A stretch of DNA of 64,000 nt from Actinoallomurus sp963799975 (GCA_963799975.1 CAWCZF010000006.1:1-64000), one strand, 5' to 3'. Shown: positions 16,076 to 26,872, numbered from the stretch's first letter. Numbers and translations: made by a program. The notes: generated from the letters alone by a model not told the origin.

Positions 16076-17623
16076 AGGCGTAATAGTCGCTCGCTGCGGT
16101 CTGATCGGCGGGCTTTCCGCTCACGGCGTTCAACACTGGCGTGAGCACGATCGCGAGCACGAGGTTGAGGATCAGCGTGTACAGCGCCGTGTAGCCCGGA
16201 AAGGTCCAGCCGTCGATCATCAGCGGATAGGCCGCGGCGAAATTGACTGAAACCGCCATGGCGGTGCCGGTAAAGATGCCGGCCGCCCAGCCGATCAAGA
16301 GCGCCCAGGCAGTTGAACCACCGCGTGTAGAGGCCGATCAGCACCGCCGGCAAGGTCTGGATGATCCAGATGCCGCCGAGCAGCTGCAGTTGGATCGCGT
16401 ATTGCAGCGGCACGAACACGATGAAAACCAGCGCGCCGAACTTCACGATCAGCGACACCCATTTCGCCATCTGCGCTTCCTGCTCGTCGGTGGCGTCGGG
16501 CGTGGAGGAATTCGCGGTAGATATTGCGGGTGAACAGATTTGCGGCGGCGATCGACATGATCGCGGCCGGCACGAGAGCGCCGATCCCGATGGCCGCAAA
16601 GGTGACGCCGGCGAACCAGGACGGGAAGCTGTGCAGGAACAGCGCCGGCACCGCGAAATTGTTCTTGAACTGCTCGGAAGCCTTCCGCGTACTCGGGCAT
16701 CTTGTCGACGCCCGGCCGCCAGCGCGAAGAAGCCCAGCAGCGCCAGCAGGCCGAGCACGAACGTGTAGGCCGGCAGCAGCGCGGCGTTGCGCCGCACAGT
16801 ATGGCCGCTGGTGGCACTCAGGATCGCCGTCATCGTGTGCGGGTAGAGAAGAAGCGCCAAGCGCCGAGCCCAGCGCGAGCGTCGCATAGGCGCTATAGGC
16901 GCCCGGTGGTCTGCCCCTGCGGCATGGCGAGCAGCAGCTTCTCCGGCGGCACCGCCGCAAAGATCTTGCCCCAGCCGCCAAGCTGGATCGGAATGATGAT
17001 CACGGCGGCGAAAAGGCGGTCACGTAGATCAGCAGGTCCTTGACGATCGCGATCGCCGCCGGCGCGCGTAGTCCGCTCGAATAGGTGAAGGCGGCCAGGA
17101 TGACGAAGGCGATGATCGAGCGGGATATCTGCCGACGAAGCCTTCGCCGGTGACGCCCATCGCGCCGATCACCACCTGCAGGCCGACGAGCTGCAGCGCG
17201 ATGTAGGGCATCGTCGCCACGATGCCGGTGATGGTGATGGCGAGCGCAAGCCAGCGGTTGCCGAAACGACCGCGTACGAAATCCGCCGCGGTGACGTAGC
17301 CGTGTTTGCGGCACACGTACCATAGTCGCGGAAACACGATGAACAGGATCGGATAGATGATGATCGTGTACGGCACGGCGAAGAACGCGAGCGCGCCGGC
17401 GCCGAAGGCAAGCGCCGGGACCGCGATGAACGTGTAGGCGGTGTAGAGGTCGCCGCCGAGCAGGAACCAGGTGATCAGCGTCCCGAACCGCCTGCCGCCA
17501 AGCCCCCATTCATGCAGCTGGTCAAGGTCGCCGCGCCGCCAATGCGCGGCGGCAAAGCCGAGCCAGGTGATGAAGCCGAACAAGGCAGATGAAGACGGCG
17601 AGCGCGGTCCAGTTCAGTTCCAT
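16074..17623 (-). CDS. Sodium/solute symporter, MctP-like monocarboxylate permease, frameshifted
   Basis: Start at ATG 17623. Many hydrophobic segments are visible: FGFITWLGFAAAHW, GTLITWFLLGGDLYTAYTF, FAVPYTIIIYPILFIVF, ITITGIVATMPYIALQLVG and others, ending PADQTAASDYYA. The GGRRFGTLITWFLLGGDLYTAY stretch and SHT/GALVPAAIMSIAAANLFTRNIYRE region are typical of SSF-family permeases such as rhizobial MctP, which takes up lactate, pyruvate and other monocarboxylates. About five indels split it into at least five frames. It sits just downstream of a DUF3311 protein, the usual partner of these permeases, supporting the call. Confidence 0.85.
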
Positions 17624-17644
17624 GGCGTTCCTGTTCCGGCGGAA

Positions 17645-17851
17645 TCATCCGGCCTTGTCGGTCGCGAGATAGACGATCGCCGTTATGGCCGCGCTCACGA
17701 ATACGAGCGCCATCTGGAACCAGTAGAAGAAGGGAATGCCGGCCCAGGTCGGCTCGACGGAATTGTAGAAGGGAACCCATAAAGTGGGAATGAACTGCGC
17801 GAGCAGGAGGAGATACCACCAGCTCCACGCAGTTTCGCGCTTGCCATCCAT
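17645..17851 (-). CDS. DUF3311 small membrane protein, symporter partner
   Basis: Start chosen at ATG 17851 because GGGGGAGG lies just upstream; the frame is open further back but without a start signal. The 68-residue product has two membrane helices (WWYLLLLAQFIPTLWVPF and FYWFQMALVFVSAAITAIVY) separated by YNSVEPTWAGIPF, the DUF3311 pattern. It ends 22 bases before the symporter start, so the two genes form an operon. Such small subunits are thought to assist or stabilise SSF permeases. Confidence 0.8.
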   Translation of the reverse strand: MDGKRETAWSWWYLLLLAQFIPTLWVPFYNSVEPTWAGIPFFYWFQMALVFVSAAITAIVYLATDKAG

Positions 17852-18110
17852 AGACGCCTCCCCCGGCTCAGCGATAGCGCCGACAATATGGCGTGAAACC
17901 GCTCGACGCACGCGGTCTTTGGACGCGGCACCTTACCAGCAGGTGGACGCCTCAGCCAGAATGCGCAGGCGCAATCCCTCACGCCTCTCGGTCCTGCTTG
18001 GAGTGCGCAGGCTCGCGGGATGACCGTGATTTGGGCTCTCGCAAACTCTCCGGAACTGCCTACGACGGAACAACGTTGTCTTGCCGACGGTACACAGAAA
18101 GGAGTTCCGC

Positions 18111-18302
18111 ATGGACAATGATCGCATCAAAGGCATGGCCGATCAGGCCAAAGGAAAAGTCAAGGAATGGGCCGGCAAGGCGACCGGCGACACCAAGACC
18201 CACGCCGAGGGCAAGATGGACCAAGCCAAGGGCAAGGTGGAAAACGCAGTTGGCGGCGCAAAAGATGCCGTGCGTGAGAAGACGAAAGAGCATCACGATT
18301 GA
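18111..18302 (+). CDS. CsbD-family stress protein
   Basis: Starts at ATG 18111 after AAAGGAG. The 63-residue hydrophilic product begins MDNDRIKGMADQAKGKVKEW and repeats the KGK(V/M)..A..GKA pattern, matching CsbD, a small general-stress protein of unknown mechanism whose genes are often controlled by the general stress response. It is followed within 30 bases by a strong intrinsic terminator, so it is a single-gene unit. Confidence 0.9.
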   Translation: MDNDRIKGMADQAKGKVKEWAGKATGDTKTHAEGKMDQAKGKVENAVGGAKDAVREKTKEHHD

Positions 18303-18325
18303 GCCGACCGCCGTATAAAATAAAA

Positions 18326-18350
18326 GAGCCCCGCGCGGGGCCCTTTTTTT
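18326..18350 (+). terminator. Rho-independent terminator after csbD-like gene
   Basis: A GC-rich hairpin (AGCCCCGC paired with GCGGGGCC) is followed by seven T. It sits 24 bases past the csbD-like stop, so it should end that transcript. Confidence 0.9.
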
Positions 18351-18404
18351 GAGGTCTGGAGTAAGGGGCAAGGAGTCCCTTTTGTGGGACTCCTGGTGTT
18401 TCGT

Positions 18405-18780
18405 CTATCGATTGTTTGCCGGAGGGGAAGACTGTCCTGCTGGCGGCGCCGGCGTCGCAGCCGGAGGCGAAGACTGGCCGGCAGGCGGCGTCGGATTGGG
18501 CACGTTCTGCTGCGAACCCGGGCTTGTACTCGTGCTGCCCTGTCCGCTCGTATTGCCCTGCCCTTGGCCGGTGGAGGACGAGGACGTGGTGGATTGCGGG
18601 TTGCTGGCAGTATTGTTGTTATGGCCGCTGAAGGCATACGATCAGGCCGCCCAAGATGAGCACCACGGCCACGACTGCAGCGATAATGCTCCCGGTGCCC
18701 CAGCCGCCCTCGTCATCCGGGCGGCGATAACGCGGTGAATTGGGGTTTGGCGTCATGCGGTTTGGATCCTGATAGGTCAT
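18405..18780 (-). CDS. Small single-pass membrane protein with Pro/Ser/Thr-rich tail, frameshifted
   Basis: Found by reading across a one-base indel near 18635. It starts MTYQDPNRMTPNPNSPRYRR, then has one membrane helix (TGSIIAAVVAVVLILGGLIVYAF) and a low-complexity tail of about 75 residues with SGHNNNTASNPQSTTSSSS and two copies of PPAGQSSPPA, ending ANNR before a stop at 18405. Proteins of this plan (short basic N-terminus, one helix, disordered extracytoplasmic tail) are common and mostly uncharacterised in Bradyrhizobium. It converges with the csbD-like gene; a second hairpin (AGGAGTCC/GGACTCCT at 18371-18394) lies just past its stop. Confidence 0.6.
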
Positions 18781-18982
18781 AAGTCAGCCTTTCCGATTGC
18801 TAAACGATCCGGGTCAACGCGATGCCGGAGGGCGCGTTCCGCGCGAAAGTCCACGGAGCAATTCCGTGTGAACACCCTCACCAGGGCGCGCAGGGAACCC
18901 AATCGGCGACGCCCTCCGGCTCTGCCACCGCCCGCTTTTCGGTCACATTCGGGCCGGTCCCGGGTTGCTCGGAAGCGCATGC

Positions 18983-19588
18983 TCATCCGATGGCGACGCG
19001 CGTGACGATGCGAAGTGCCAGCACCATGATGGAGATCGCCGCGATCCAGGACCCCAGCACGCGCATGCCCAGGCGCGGTGCTTCGCCCCGCAGGAAAACC
19101 GATCCTTCCGCTACCAGCGCAAGCCCGATGCCGGCGCCAATGCCGCTGCCGATGAGCATGCGTATGGCTTCATCCATCGAGGTCACCTCGGGTGGAGAAT
19201 CGAGCGCCAACGTCACCCCGGCGACGGCGGCCAAAGCGCATCCAAGGACCGGCGGCATCCAGGCGGCCGCAATGAGCAAGCCGAGGACTCCCGTCGCGGC
19301 GATCAACATATCGCCCGCAATCGTCTCCCCGACCGCAAGCGCTGTCGCCACCAAACCGGCGGCGAGCGTCGCGAGGAAGATCAGCTCTCCAGAACGCCGC
19401 ACCGGTTCCTGCTGCCGGCCCAACACGAGCCCGAGCGCCACCACGCTCATGCCGTGCTCGGGTATGAGCAGCGCGTGCAAGACCCCGCCCAGGACGCCAC
19501 CGATGCCCATGATAGGGGCATGCGCGAAGGCCGGCGTCGTCAGTCCAAGCAGGCAGCAGAGTAGCGTGAGGAGCAACAGTTTCTTCAT
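18983..19588 (-). CDS. HupE/UreJ-like membrane protein, second copy
   Basis: ATG 19588 overlaps the stop of the upstream hupE-like gene in an ATGA arrangement, indicating translational coupling. The product (about 200 residues) has a signal-like first helix (KKLLLLTLLCCLLGLT) ending PAFAHAP and further helices. Histidines in HALLIPEHGM resemble the metal-contacting HPxSGxDH region of HupE, but the classic motif is absent, so it is a divergent relative. HupE/UreJ proteins are thought to move nickel or cobalt; placement at the end of a metal-efflux cluster suggests a metal role. Confidence 0.65.
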   Translation of the reverse strand: MKKLLLLTLLCCLLGLTTPAFAHAPIMGIGGVLGGVLHALLIPEHGMSVVALGLVLGRQQEPVRRSGELIFLATLAAGLVATALAVGETIAGDMLIAATGVLGLLIAAAWMPPVLGCALAAVAGVTLALDSPPEVTSMDEAIRMLIGSGIGAGIGLALVAEGSVFLRGEAPRLGMRVLGSWIAAISIMVLALRIVTRVAIG

Positions 19589-20218
19589 AGGAAATGGCCC
19601 AGGAATGCAAACCCGATCAGCGCGATGACGACGCCGCATTGCCCGCACCGCAACCCGACCGGCAGGCCAGTGGGACAGGCCGCCAAAGGCGATGCCGGAC
19701 AGATGCAGAAGTCCGGTCGCGATAACGAAACCCATTGAAAAGGCCACCGCATCCGCCCCGATGGGAAGTTCCGCCCCGTGCGCATGGCCATGGAAGATCG
19801 CAAAGGCGCCCACCAGCACCGCTGCGATCCAGATCGGCGGTTGCGCGGCCAATGCCACCATCGCGCCCAGCGCAATGGCGGACAATGCAATCCCGGTCTC
19901 CACCCCGGGCAGCGGCATCCCGACCACGCCAAGAGCCCCGCCCAGCGCCATTACCAGCGGAAAGACCACCGGCAATATCCAGATCGCCGGCGCTCCCAGG
20001 AAGGCTCCCCACAATCCAACCGCGACCATCGCGATCACATGATCAAGACCCGAGATCGGATGCGTGAAGCCGCCCCAGAAGTCGATCGCCACGCCGTTCT
20101 CGGAATGCGCAAGCGCGGGCGTGGTCAGCACCGCAAACGCGAGTACGAGGGAGCCAGTCAGCGCACCAGGATGTGTCGACCAAGCGCCGCGATCGAAATA
20201 TTTGCTCGGCGTATTCAT
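19585..20218 (-). CDS. HupE/UreJ family metal permease, one frameshift
   Basis: Two adjacent ATGs lie at 20221 and 20218; AGGGGAG is better spaced for 20218. A signal peptide is followed by mature AHSENGVAIDF and the family signature FTHPISGLDHVIAMVAVG, whose histidines and aspartate are the likely metal ligands. A second conserved patch (AFAIFHGHAHGAELP) follows. About six helices are visible. An indel near 19650 shifts the last 20 residues; corrected, it ends VVIALIGFAFLGHFL at a stop overlapping the next start. Known relatives transport nickel for urease or hydrogenase maturation; neither system is in the window. Confidence 0.85.
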
Positions 20219-20228
20219 CATTGCTCCC

Positions 20229-20605
20229 CTAGTTGGTCGTAAACCGCGCTTGCAGGTTGTGGCCCTCGACCTTGGCCGAGAAGACCACACGCGCCTTGGA
20301 ACCGAGCGGCATCGCCAAGCTGACCGACGAACTTGTTCGGCTCGGCAGGCGTCAAGACTGACGACAGTGATTTTGCCGCTGTCCTGGATCACCGCGCGGC
20401 CGCCGAAACCCTTTGTTGGAGTGGGGCTCTTGCCGTCGTCCTCGAGGATGTAGAAAGCGATCTCGAGGCCGCCCGTGACGAACTCGATCGGATGTCCTTC
20501 CATCACCACGACGTCGCCTCCGTTAACCCCTTTTTGGCCCGTCTGAGCCGTGGCGCCGGATGCGATCGCCGCAAGGAGAAGTGCAACTGACAGGCGCTTG
20601 CGCAT
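20229..20605 (-). CDS. Small secreted protein of the metal cluster, frameshifted
   Basis: Starts at ATG 20605 after AAGGAAGAG. The signal peptide is MRKRLSVALLLAAIASGATA; the mature domain contains VVVMEGHPIEFVTGGLEIAF and AVIQDSGKITVVSL. After two indels near 20340 and 20310 it continues LTPAEPNKFVGQ and LAMPLGSKARVVFSAKVEGH, ending LQARFTTN at 20229, about 125 residues. I do not recognise a characterised family, but the beta-rich composition and location ten bases before the hupE-like gene suggest a periplasmic metal-cluster accessory protein. Confidence 0.65.
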
Positions 20606-20627
20606 GCAAGGCTCTTCCTTTCGTCGG

Positions 20628-20727
20628 CTAGAGCGGGATGAGTTTTCGTCGAATAGCCATCCCGCTCCAGGTCTGTGTCTACGCATGATCTTTTCCGAAA
20701 ACCGCTGCACACTTTTCGGGATCATGC
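20628..20727. repeat. Paired palindromic repeat, copy 1
   Basis: Two hairpins in tandem: CTAGAGCGGGATGAGTTTTC...CATCCCGCTC, then GCATGATCTTTTCCGAAAA...TTTTCGGGATCATGC. The same pair in opposite orientation is at 34107-34203. It separates the RND pump gene from the downstream small secreted-protein gene and is read as spurious N-terminal codons if the latter gene is extended upstream. Confidence 0.85.
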
Positions 20728-20728
20728 T

Positions 20729-23700
20729 TTAATAGATCTCGGCCGACGCAAGCGCCCTCGGGCTGCCGGCCAGCAGCCGTTCGAGTGCTTGGCGGCCGAA
20801 GGTGAGGAACAACAGCGGCGTGAGGATCGCGTCGAGTAACGTGGAGCTGGCAAGTCCGCCGAAGATCGTGACAGCCACCGGGTGAAGAATCTCCCGCCCC
20901 GGCTCGCTCCGCTCCAAGCAGAAGCGGTGTCAGCGCGAATCCCGCCGACAAGCGCGGTCAGCAGCACGGGCGCGAGCCGCTCCAGGCTGCCGCGCATCAC
21001 GAGGTCCGGCCCGAACGTCGCGCCTTCGTGCAGCGCCAGGTTGATGTAGCGGCTGATCTTGAGAATGCCGTTGCGGGTGCTGATGCCGGCGAGCGTGATA
21101 AAGCCCATCATGCTCGCGACCGAGAGCGGCAGTCCTGCGATCCAAGCGCCGCCACGCTTCCGATCAGCGCCAGGGGCACGCTGCCCATGATGATCAGCGC
21201 CAGCACCGCCGAGCGATAGCGGCTCTGCAGCACCACGAAGATCAAGCGCAAGGGACGCAAGCGCGAGCATGCCGATGCGGAGTGCCGCCTCCTCGTAGGC
21301 CTGGATAGTTGCCTTCGAGCGTTGCGCCGATATCCTTGCGGCCAAACGGTTCGGCGACGAGCCCTGCGGATGTCGGCAATGATCTGCGCGCGGTCGCGCT
21401 GTGCCGTCGGTGTTGGCGTAGACCGCGATCCGGCGCTGGCCGTTCTCGCGCAGGATCTGGTTGGGACCGTCGGTCTCGCTGGATGTCGCGCGAGCAGTCG
21501 GAGCGGCACGCGCCCGGATGGCGTCTCGATCAGGAGATCGGCAAGTCCCGCCGTCGAGCGGTCTGCATCCGATAGGCGGATAACGACATCGAAACGGCGA
21601 TTGCCTTCAGTCACGACCTGCGAGACGGTGCGGCCGTTCGACATGTGCCTCGAGCGCATGGGTGAGGACGCCGGCGTGCAATGCCGTAGAGCTTCGCCCG
21701 CTCGTGGTCGACCTCGATCCGCAGCTGGGGGATCCGGTTCTGCTTCTCGACCTGCAGGTCGACAAGCCCTGGGATCGGAGCGATACGTTCGCGCAGCGTT
21801 TCGGCGAGATTGCGCAGAGTGTCGAGGTCGTCGCCGTAGATCTTCAGCGCGATCTCGGCGCGGATGCCCGAGAGCATGTGATCCATGCCGGTGCGCGATC
21901 GGCTGGCCGACGCTGATGGCCGCCGGCAGCACCGCCAGGCGCGCGCGGATGTCGGCGAGCACCTCGCTCGCGCGCGCGTGCCGACGGCTTGAGGTCGACA
22001 TCGATCTCGCTGAAGTGGACGCCCTCGGCATGCTCGTCGAGTTCGGCCCGGCCGGTGCGGCGGCCGACGGACGCGACCTCCGGGACGCTCATCAGCAGGC
22101 GCTCGGCGATCAGCCCGAGCCGGTTGGACTCCGGCGAGCGAGATGCCCGGGTTGTACTGCAGGCTGACGTCGAGCGTGCCTTCGTTGAACGGCGGCAGGA
22201 AGGTGCGCGGCAGGCGCGGCGGCCGCGGCGGCCGCTACCGCGACCGCGATTGCAGCGCCGGCGAAGACGAGCGCGGTGCCGCTCGAACGCCCACGCCAGC
22301 AGCGCCCGATTGGCCGCGCTTGCAGATGCGTCAGGAGCAACCATCCCGTCGCGTCCGGACGCGCCGGCCGCCGGCAACAGATAGTAGGACAGCACCGGCG
22401 TCAGGGTGATCGAGACCAGCAGGCTGGCCAGGATCGAAACGATGTAGGCGATGCCGAGCGGCGCGAACAGCCGGCCTTCGAGGCCCGACATGGCGAACAG
22501 CGGCAAGAACACCAGCACGATGATGATCGTGGCGTAGAGCACGCCGGAGCGGACTTCCTGGCTCGCGGCCGCGATCACTTCCACGAACGGGCCGCGGATC
22601 GCGCCTGCGCCGGTTCTCGCGCAAGCGGCGCAGGATGTTCTCGACGTCGACGACCGCATCGTCGACGAGTTCGCCGATCGCGATCGCCAGCCCGCCCAGC
22701 GTCATCGTGTTGATCGTCAGGCCGAGCGATCTGGAACACGATCAGCGTCATCAGGATCGACAGCGGAATGGCGGCGAGCGAGATGCAGTGGTCGCCCGCA
22801 AGTTCATCAGGAAGACGAACAGCACCACCGCGACCACGACCGCCGCTTCGACCAGACGCCTCTTCAGGCTGCGGATCGACGCTTCGATGAAGGTCGCCTG
22901 ACGGAACTGGACGTTGGTCGCCGAAATGCCGGCCGGCAGCGTGCTTCTGGATGGCCGCCAAGCGCCGCCTCGATCTGTCGGGTCAGCGCCACCGTGTCGG
23001 CGCCAGGCTGCTTCTGGACCGAGAGAATGACGGCGGGCTTGCCGCGATAGCCGGCGTCGCCGCGTTTGACGCGCGCGGCAAAGTCGACATCGGCAACCTG
23101 GCGCAGCAGCACCGGCTGGTCCTGCCGATAGGCGACCACGGTGTCGCGCAGGTCTTCGAGCCGCCGGGTGAGGCCGATGTTGCGGATCAGATATTCGCGG
23201 CCCTGCTGGTCGACGAAGCCGCCGCCGGTGTTGGTGCCGAACCGCGTGACCGCCGCCTCGATCTGGTCGTAGGTCACGTCCAGAGCCCTGCATCAGCGGC
23301 AGGATCGGGTATGACCCGGTACTGGCGCACTTCGCCGCCGATCGGAATGACCTGCGCGACGCCGGGGATGGCCAGGAGCTGCGGCCGCAGCACGAAATCG
23401 GCGATCTCGCGCACCTCCATCGGCGACGCCGTGTCGCTGGTGCATCGCGATCAGCATGATCTCGCCCATGATCGACGTGATCGGGCCCATCTGCGGCGTG
23501 GTGCCGCGCGGAAGCTGGTCGCGCACCAGCGCAAGCCGCTCAGCGACCAGTTGGCGGTTGCGATAGATGTCGGTGCCCCAATCGAACTCGACATAGACGA
23601 TCGACAGGCCAATGCCCGATACCGAGCGCACGCGCGCCACGCCCGGCATCCCGTTCATGATGCTTTCGATCGGGAAGGTGACGAGCTGCTCGACTTCCTG

Positions 23701-23877
23701 CGGCGCCAGCCCTTCGGCCTCGGTCATCAGCGTGACGATCGGCCGGTCGAGATCGGGAAAGACATCGACCGGAATGCGCGGCAGCATGAAGCGCGCCATA
23801 GGCGATCAGCAGCAAGGCGGCGGCGAGAACGAACAGGCCGGTGGCGCAGACTCGGCCGAGACCAGGAGATTGAACAC
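20729..23877 (-). CDS. Heavy-metal RND efflux pump, CzcA/CusA family, frameshifted
   Basis: GTG start at 23877 (MFNLLVSA) follows AGGAGAG, which overlaps the stop of the adaptor gene. The corrected product is about 1,040 residues. Visible pieces: periplasmic porter domain (RIPVDVFPDLDRPIVTLMTE, then MPGVARVRSVSGIGLSIVYV), GTNTGGGFVDQQGREY, TM segments (VVVAVVLFVFLMNLRA, LAIAIGELVDDAVVDVENI with the proton-relay acidic residues, IIIVLVFLPLFAMSGLEGR), and the C-terminal repeat (GDDLDTLRNLAETL; ILHPVAVTIFGGLASSTLLD), ending ASAEIY. This is the HME branch of RND pumps exporting divalent or monovalent metal ions. Ten or more indels break it. Specific metal not assignable. Confidence 0.85.
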
Positions 23878-23887
23878 GGCGGCTCTC

Positions 23888-25626
23888 CTAATGGATTTGA
23901 TTGATGCAGTTCGGCGCCGCGCACGACGATGCGCTCGCCGTCTGCGAGTCCCGCGGCGATGACAGACGTGCGTCGCATCGAACGGCTCGGTGCGGACCGG
24001 GCGCGCCTCGAACTGCTCCGGCTCGACATGACGCCAGACCACGGTCTCGCCGTTGTCGCCGCGCACGATCGCTTCGCGGCCGACGATGACGCCGGTCACC
24101 GTGTCCCCGCGTTGCGCCGTGACCGTGACGGGCTGGCCGACACGGATCGCGGCAGGCGGATCGGCGATCGCGAACTGCACGACGGTCGCCTGCTGCTGCA
24201 GCATTCGGCTCCATCCCCGGAAGCCGAGCTTCATCGGCTCGAAGTCCGGCGACCACGGCCGTCGCATGCGTGAGCGCTGCCGGGATCGGCGTCGCCGTAG
24301 TCGTAAGCCTCGACCCAAAGCGACTCCGGATCGACAATCTGAAACAGCACGTCCTGCGCCTGCACCACCTGCCCGGCGACGACACTCGCCTGTGCGATCA
24401 CGCCGTCGATGGGCGCACGCAGCACTTCGGGATCGATCCTGGTCTGCCGTATGACCTCGCGGCGGCGGCGCAGGCCTTCGAGTTCCAGCTTCCGCTTCGA
24501 CCACAAGGCTCTGCAGCGCGACGCCGCGCTCTGCCAGCGTCCGCAGCCGCTGAAGCTTGGCTTCGGTGACCGCGATGAGCTGTTCGAGTTCGCGGATCGC
24601 TCGGAAATCGTCGTGCGGTCGGCGATCGGCATCGGCCGGTTCGACCCGCGCTAGCACATCGCCCTTTGCTACCGGCTGCCCCAGCCGAGGCAGTCCCTGT
24701 TCGGGGGCGATCACGCGTCCGCCATTAATGCTCTGGACGAGGCCGCTGCGGTTAGGATTGGTGATTACACGTCCGACAAGGACGACCGCGCGCGGCTGCG
24801 TCTCCGGTTTCGCGACCGCCGTACGAACATCCAAAATGCGCTGCGTCGGCTTCGGCACGAAGACCTTGCCGTCGGGCATGCGGCGTGCGCTGTCGCCGGT
24901 GACGGCCGGCGGCTGGGCATCGCCCGCATGCTCGCCCTCGTGCGCACGCGCTGCTCCCCCAGGCGATCCAATCATGACGATCGTCCATGCAAGAACCAGC
25001 ACCGCGGCAAAGCGGCGGCGCCGGAGCGCAAGGCCGAGCCCGACACCCGCGGCGAGCGCGATGGCGAGGAGAACAAGGTGCTCGTCGATCCCGTGGCGCA
25101 GCGCCGACCAGACGCGTCCGTAAGAGGATGTCGGTATCGCAACGCCTTCTGTCGCCGCCGAGCGGGCAGCAACAGCTTGCCGATCAGCAGATCGTCACCC
25201 TCGGGTGCCCTGATATCGAATACAAGCTCGAGCGAGCCGTGGCTGTTGAACAGCTTGGACGCGACCACGTAGGTTGCGTCTGCGGCGGGTTCCGCCTGCA
25301 CGGGCTCGCCATCGATCGAGACGGTGAGGTTCGCTTCCCGCACCGGGGCATTGTCCCCGAATCGATCGAGATAGATCGTCAGCCGCTCGCCTTCGAGCAC
25401 ACCGACGAGTTCGTACGTCTCAGATTTTGTCGTCAGCCGCGGCAGGCCGGGCATCGTGGTATCTGGCCGCCGGGGCGATGTCATCGTGTCCTTCGTGAGC
25501 GGCGGCGACATATGCCGCAGAGCACGCGAGCGCCAAAAGGAGCAGGACCATCAACCGGCGAGCGCGGGATGACGCAAGCTTGCGAAAGCCCAAATCCGGA
25601 CCATAGGCGAATAGGCGGGAGTGCAT
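23888..25626 (-). CDS. RND periplasmic adaptor (CzcB-like) with N-terminal extra domain, frameshifted
   Basis: Begins MHSRLFAYGPDLGF at 25626; a hydrophobic segment (RRLMVLLLLALACSAAYV) precedes AAHEGHDD, a His-rich mature start. An extra domain of about 110 residues follows (YELVGVLEGERLTIYLDRFG, LTVSIDGEPV), then a membrane helix near residue 190 and a second HEGEHAGD stretch. The adaptor proper has VFVPKPTQRILDVRTAVA, GRVITNPNRSGLVQSINGG, lipoyl-type GQPVAKGDVLARVE, and ends GLADGERIVVRGAEL, INQIH. It should link the inner-membrane pump to an outer-membrane channel; the histidines could bind metal. About five indels. No outer-membrane factor gene is in the window. Confidence 0.8.
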
Positions 25627-25685
25627 GATGTTGTCCCATGAGCAGAGCGCTTCCGTGGCGCGGCTATTGGCCGCGCGTGGCTAGG

Positions 25686-26230
25686 CTATGCTGGCGGTCT
25701 TGGCGGCCGGCGCGGCCCGGGCGGCGCCGTGCCGCAAACGGGTATGGCGATCTTTAACACAAGCCTGCTGCTTGCCGTCTCGGCCGGCATGCAGATGGCA
25801 AAGTTGGCAGGACGGCGGTCACGATCGCCATGTTCCAGCAACACGGACAGCCGGGCTCCTGCAGATGCTGATCGAACGCGCCGTCCTCGTCTACGACAGC
25901 GTGTTGGTGGATGGGGCCGTCAGCATGCACATGGGTGGACGCGATGCAACTCGGTGTAGCCATCGTAGATGTAGCGGCGGTGCGCGCTCTGGCGCTGCCG
26001 TGATGATAAGGACCGTTTTCACCGCTCGCCGTTTCCGATTCCGCGATGAAGGCGCCTTGCGCCGCAAACGCCACTGTCGCCGCCATCATCAAGATGACCG
26101 CGGGAACGGTGAAACATCGACTGCGCGATCCGGCGCAACGCTGGACCCTCCTGGCCGCCTGCAAGGAAAAAGCAGCATAGATCACATCGGGCGCAGCCGT
26201 CCACAGTGAAGTGATAGTTAAGACAGCCAC
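25686..26230 (-). CDS. His/Cys-containing exported protein upstream of metal pump
   Basis: First gene of the metal-efflux cluster. A membrane or signal segment (PAVILMMAATVAFAAQGAF) is followed by a histidine-containing stretch (YHHGSA, THVHADGPIHQH) and a CPCC motif in QEPGCPCCWNMAIVTAVLP, features seen in DUF2946-type small proteins beside copper or other metal transporters. A shift near 25810 would extend it through NFAICMPAETASSRLVLKIA to a stop at 25686; without it the stop is at 25754. The start is uncertain. A metal-sensing or metal-buffering role is inferred from composition and position. Confidence 0.5.
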
Positions 26231-26282
26231 AGTTCAGGCTGGCTATAAATGGTCAGTAAGCAAATTCAAAATGTTCGTATGA

Positions 26283-26872
26283 TTATTTAGCTCTCTGCGA
26301 ATGCTGCCGCATAGTATCCCCAGCTATTCTATATTGCTTAGTCCTCTTTCTCGGCGCCATCGCCACCGTCACCTTGCGGTTCTCACCGAGATTGGGCTTC
26401 GTGCCGGTCAGGCGCGCCATGGCGAACTCGAAGGCGGCGACTGCCTTGCTGGATGGTCCGTCCCACAGTTCGGCGGTGAGCGGCTCCACTGGAGCAGCAC
26501 ACGTTGGATCGCGCGGACCGTGCCACCATACGTCGTCGGTCTTTTTCCAGATCTGGGCGGCCTTGGCATGATCGCGCCGCACCTGCGCGCGCGCCGTGAG
26601 CGAACATATGCCTTGTCTGTTTGATCAATGAACACAAGTCCTACGTCGTGCTCGGCCTCGATCTCGTGTTCCTTGCCGCTGCGTAGATCGGTCACAAACC
26701 AGATCAGGCCGTCCGCGCGCTCGGGCCGGGCTTCCAACGGTCGCGCGCGCAGGCCGCCTTCAAAGCGGGTTGTAAGCATGCAGACGGCGACCTTCTCATG
26801 ATCTGCCACACCCGCTCGACATTGTCGTGCGCGTGCTTAGCGTTCTCGGTGTCGTTTACAGAATTGCTCCTC
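26283..26872 (-). CDS. Pyridoxamine 5'-phosphate oxidase-fold (general stress) protein, frameshifted
   Basis: N-terminal part: VNDTENAKHAHDNVERVWQI then KVAVCMLTTRFEGGLRARPL and GLIWFVTDLRSGKEHEIEAE, VGLVFIDQTDKAYV. C-terminal part after an indel: IWKKTDDVWWHGPRDPTC, LTAELWDGPSSKAVAAFEFA, ending REHSQRAK-like residues at 26283. This is the flavin-binding split barrel of the general-stress-protein-26 group, about 185 residues, cytoplasmic, thought to bind flavin nucleotides. The start codon is not clear: no in-frame ATG sits ahead of SVNDTEN. At least two indels. Confidence 0.7.

Noticed and set aside
18983..20725. A single 580-codon minus-strand gene
   Set aside because: It fuses repeat-derived codons, a small secreted protein, a HupE-like protein and a second HupE-like protein across indels. 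Separate ribosome sites, signal peptides and an ATGA overlap show three genes.
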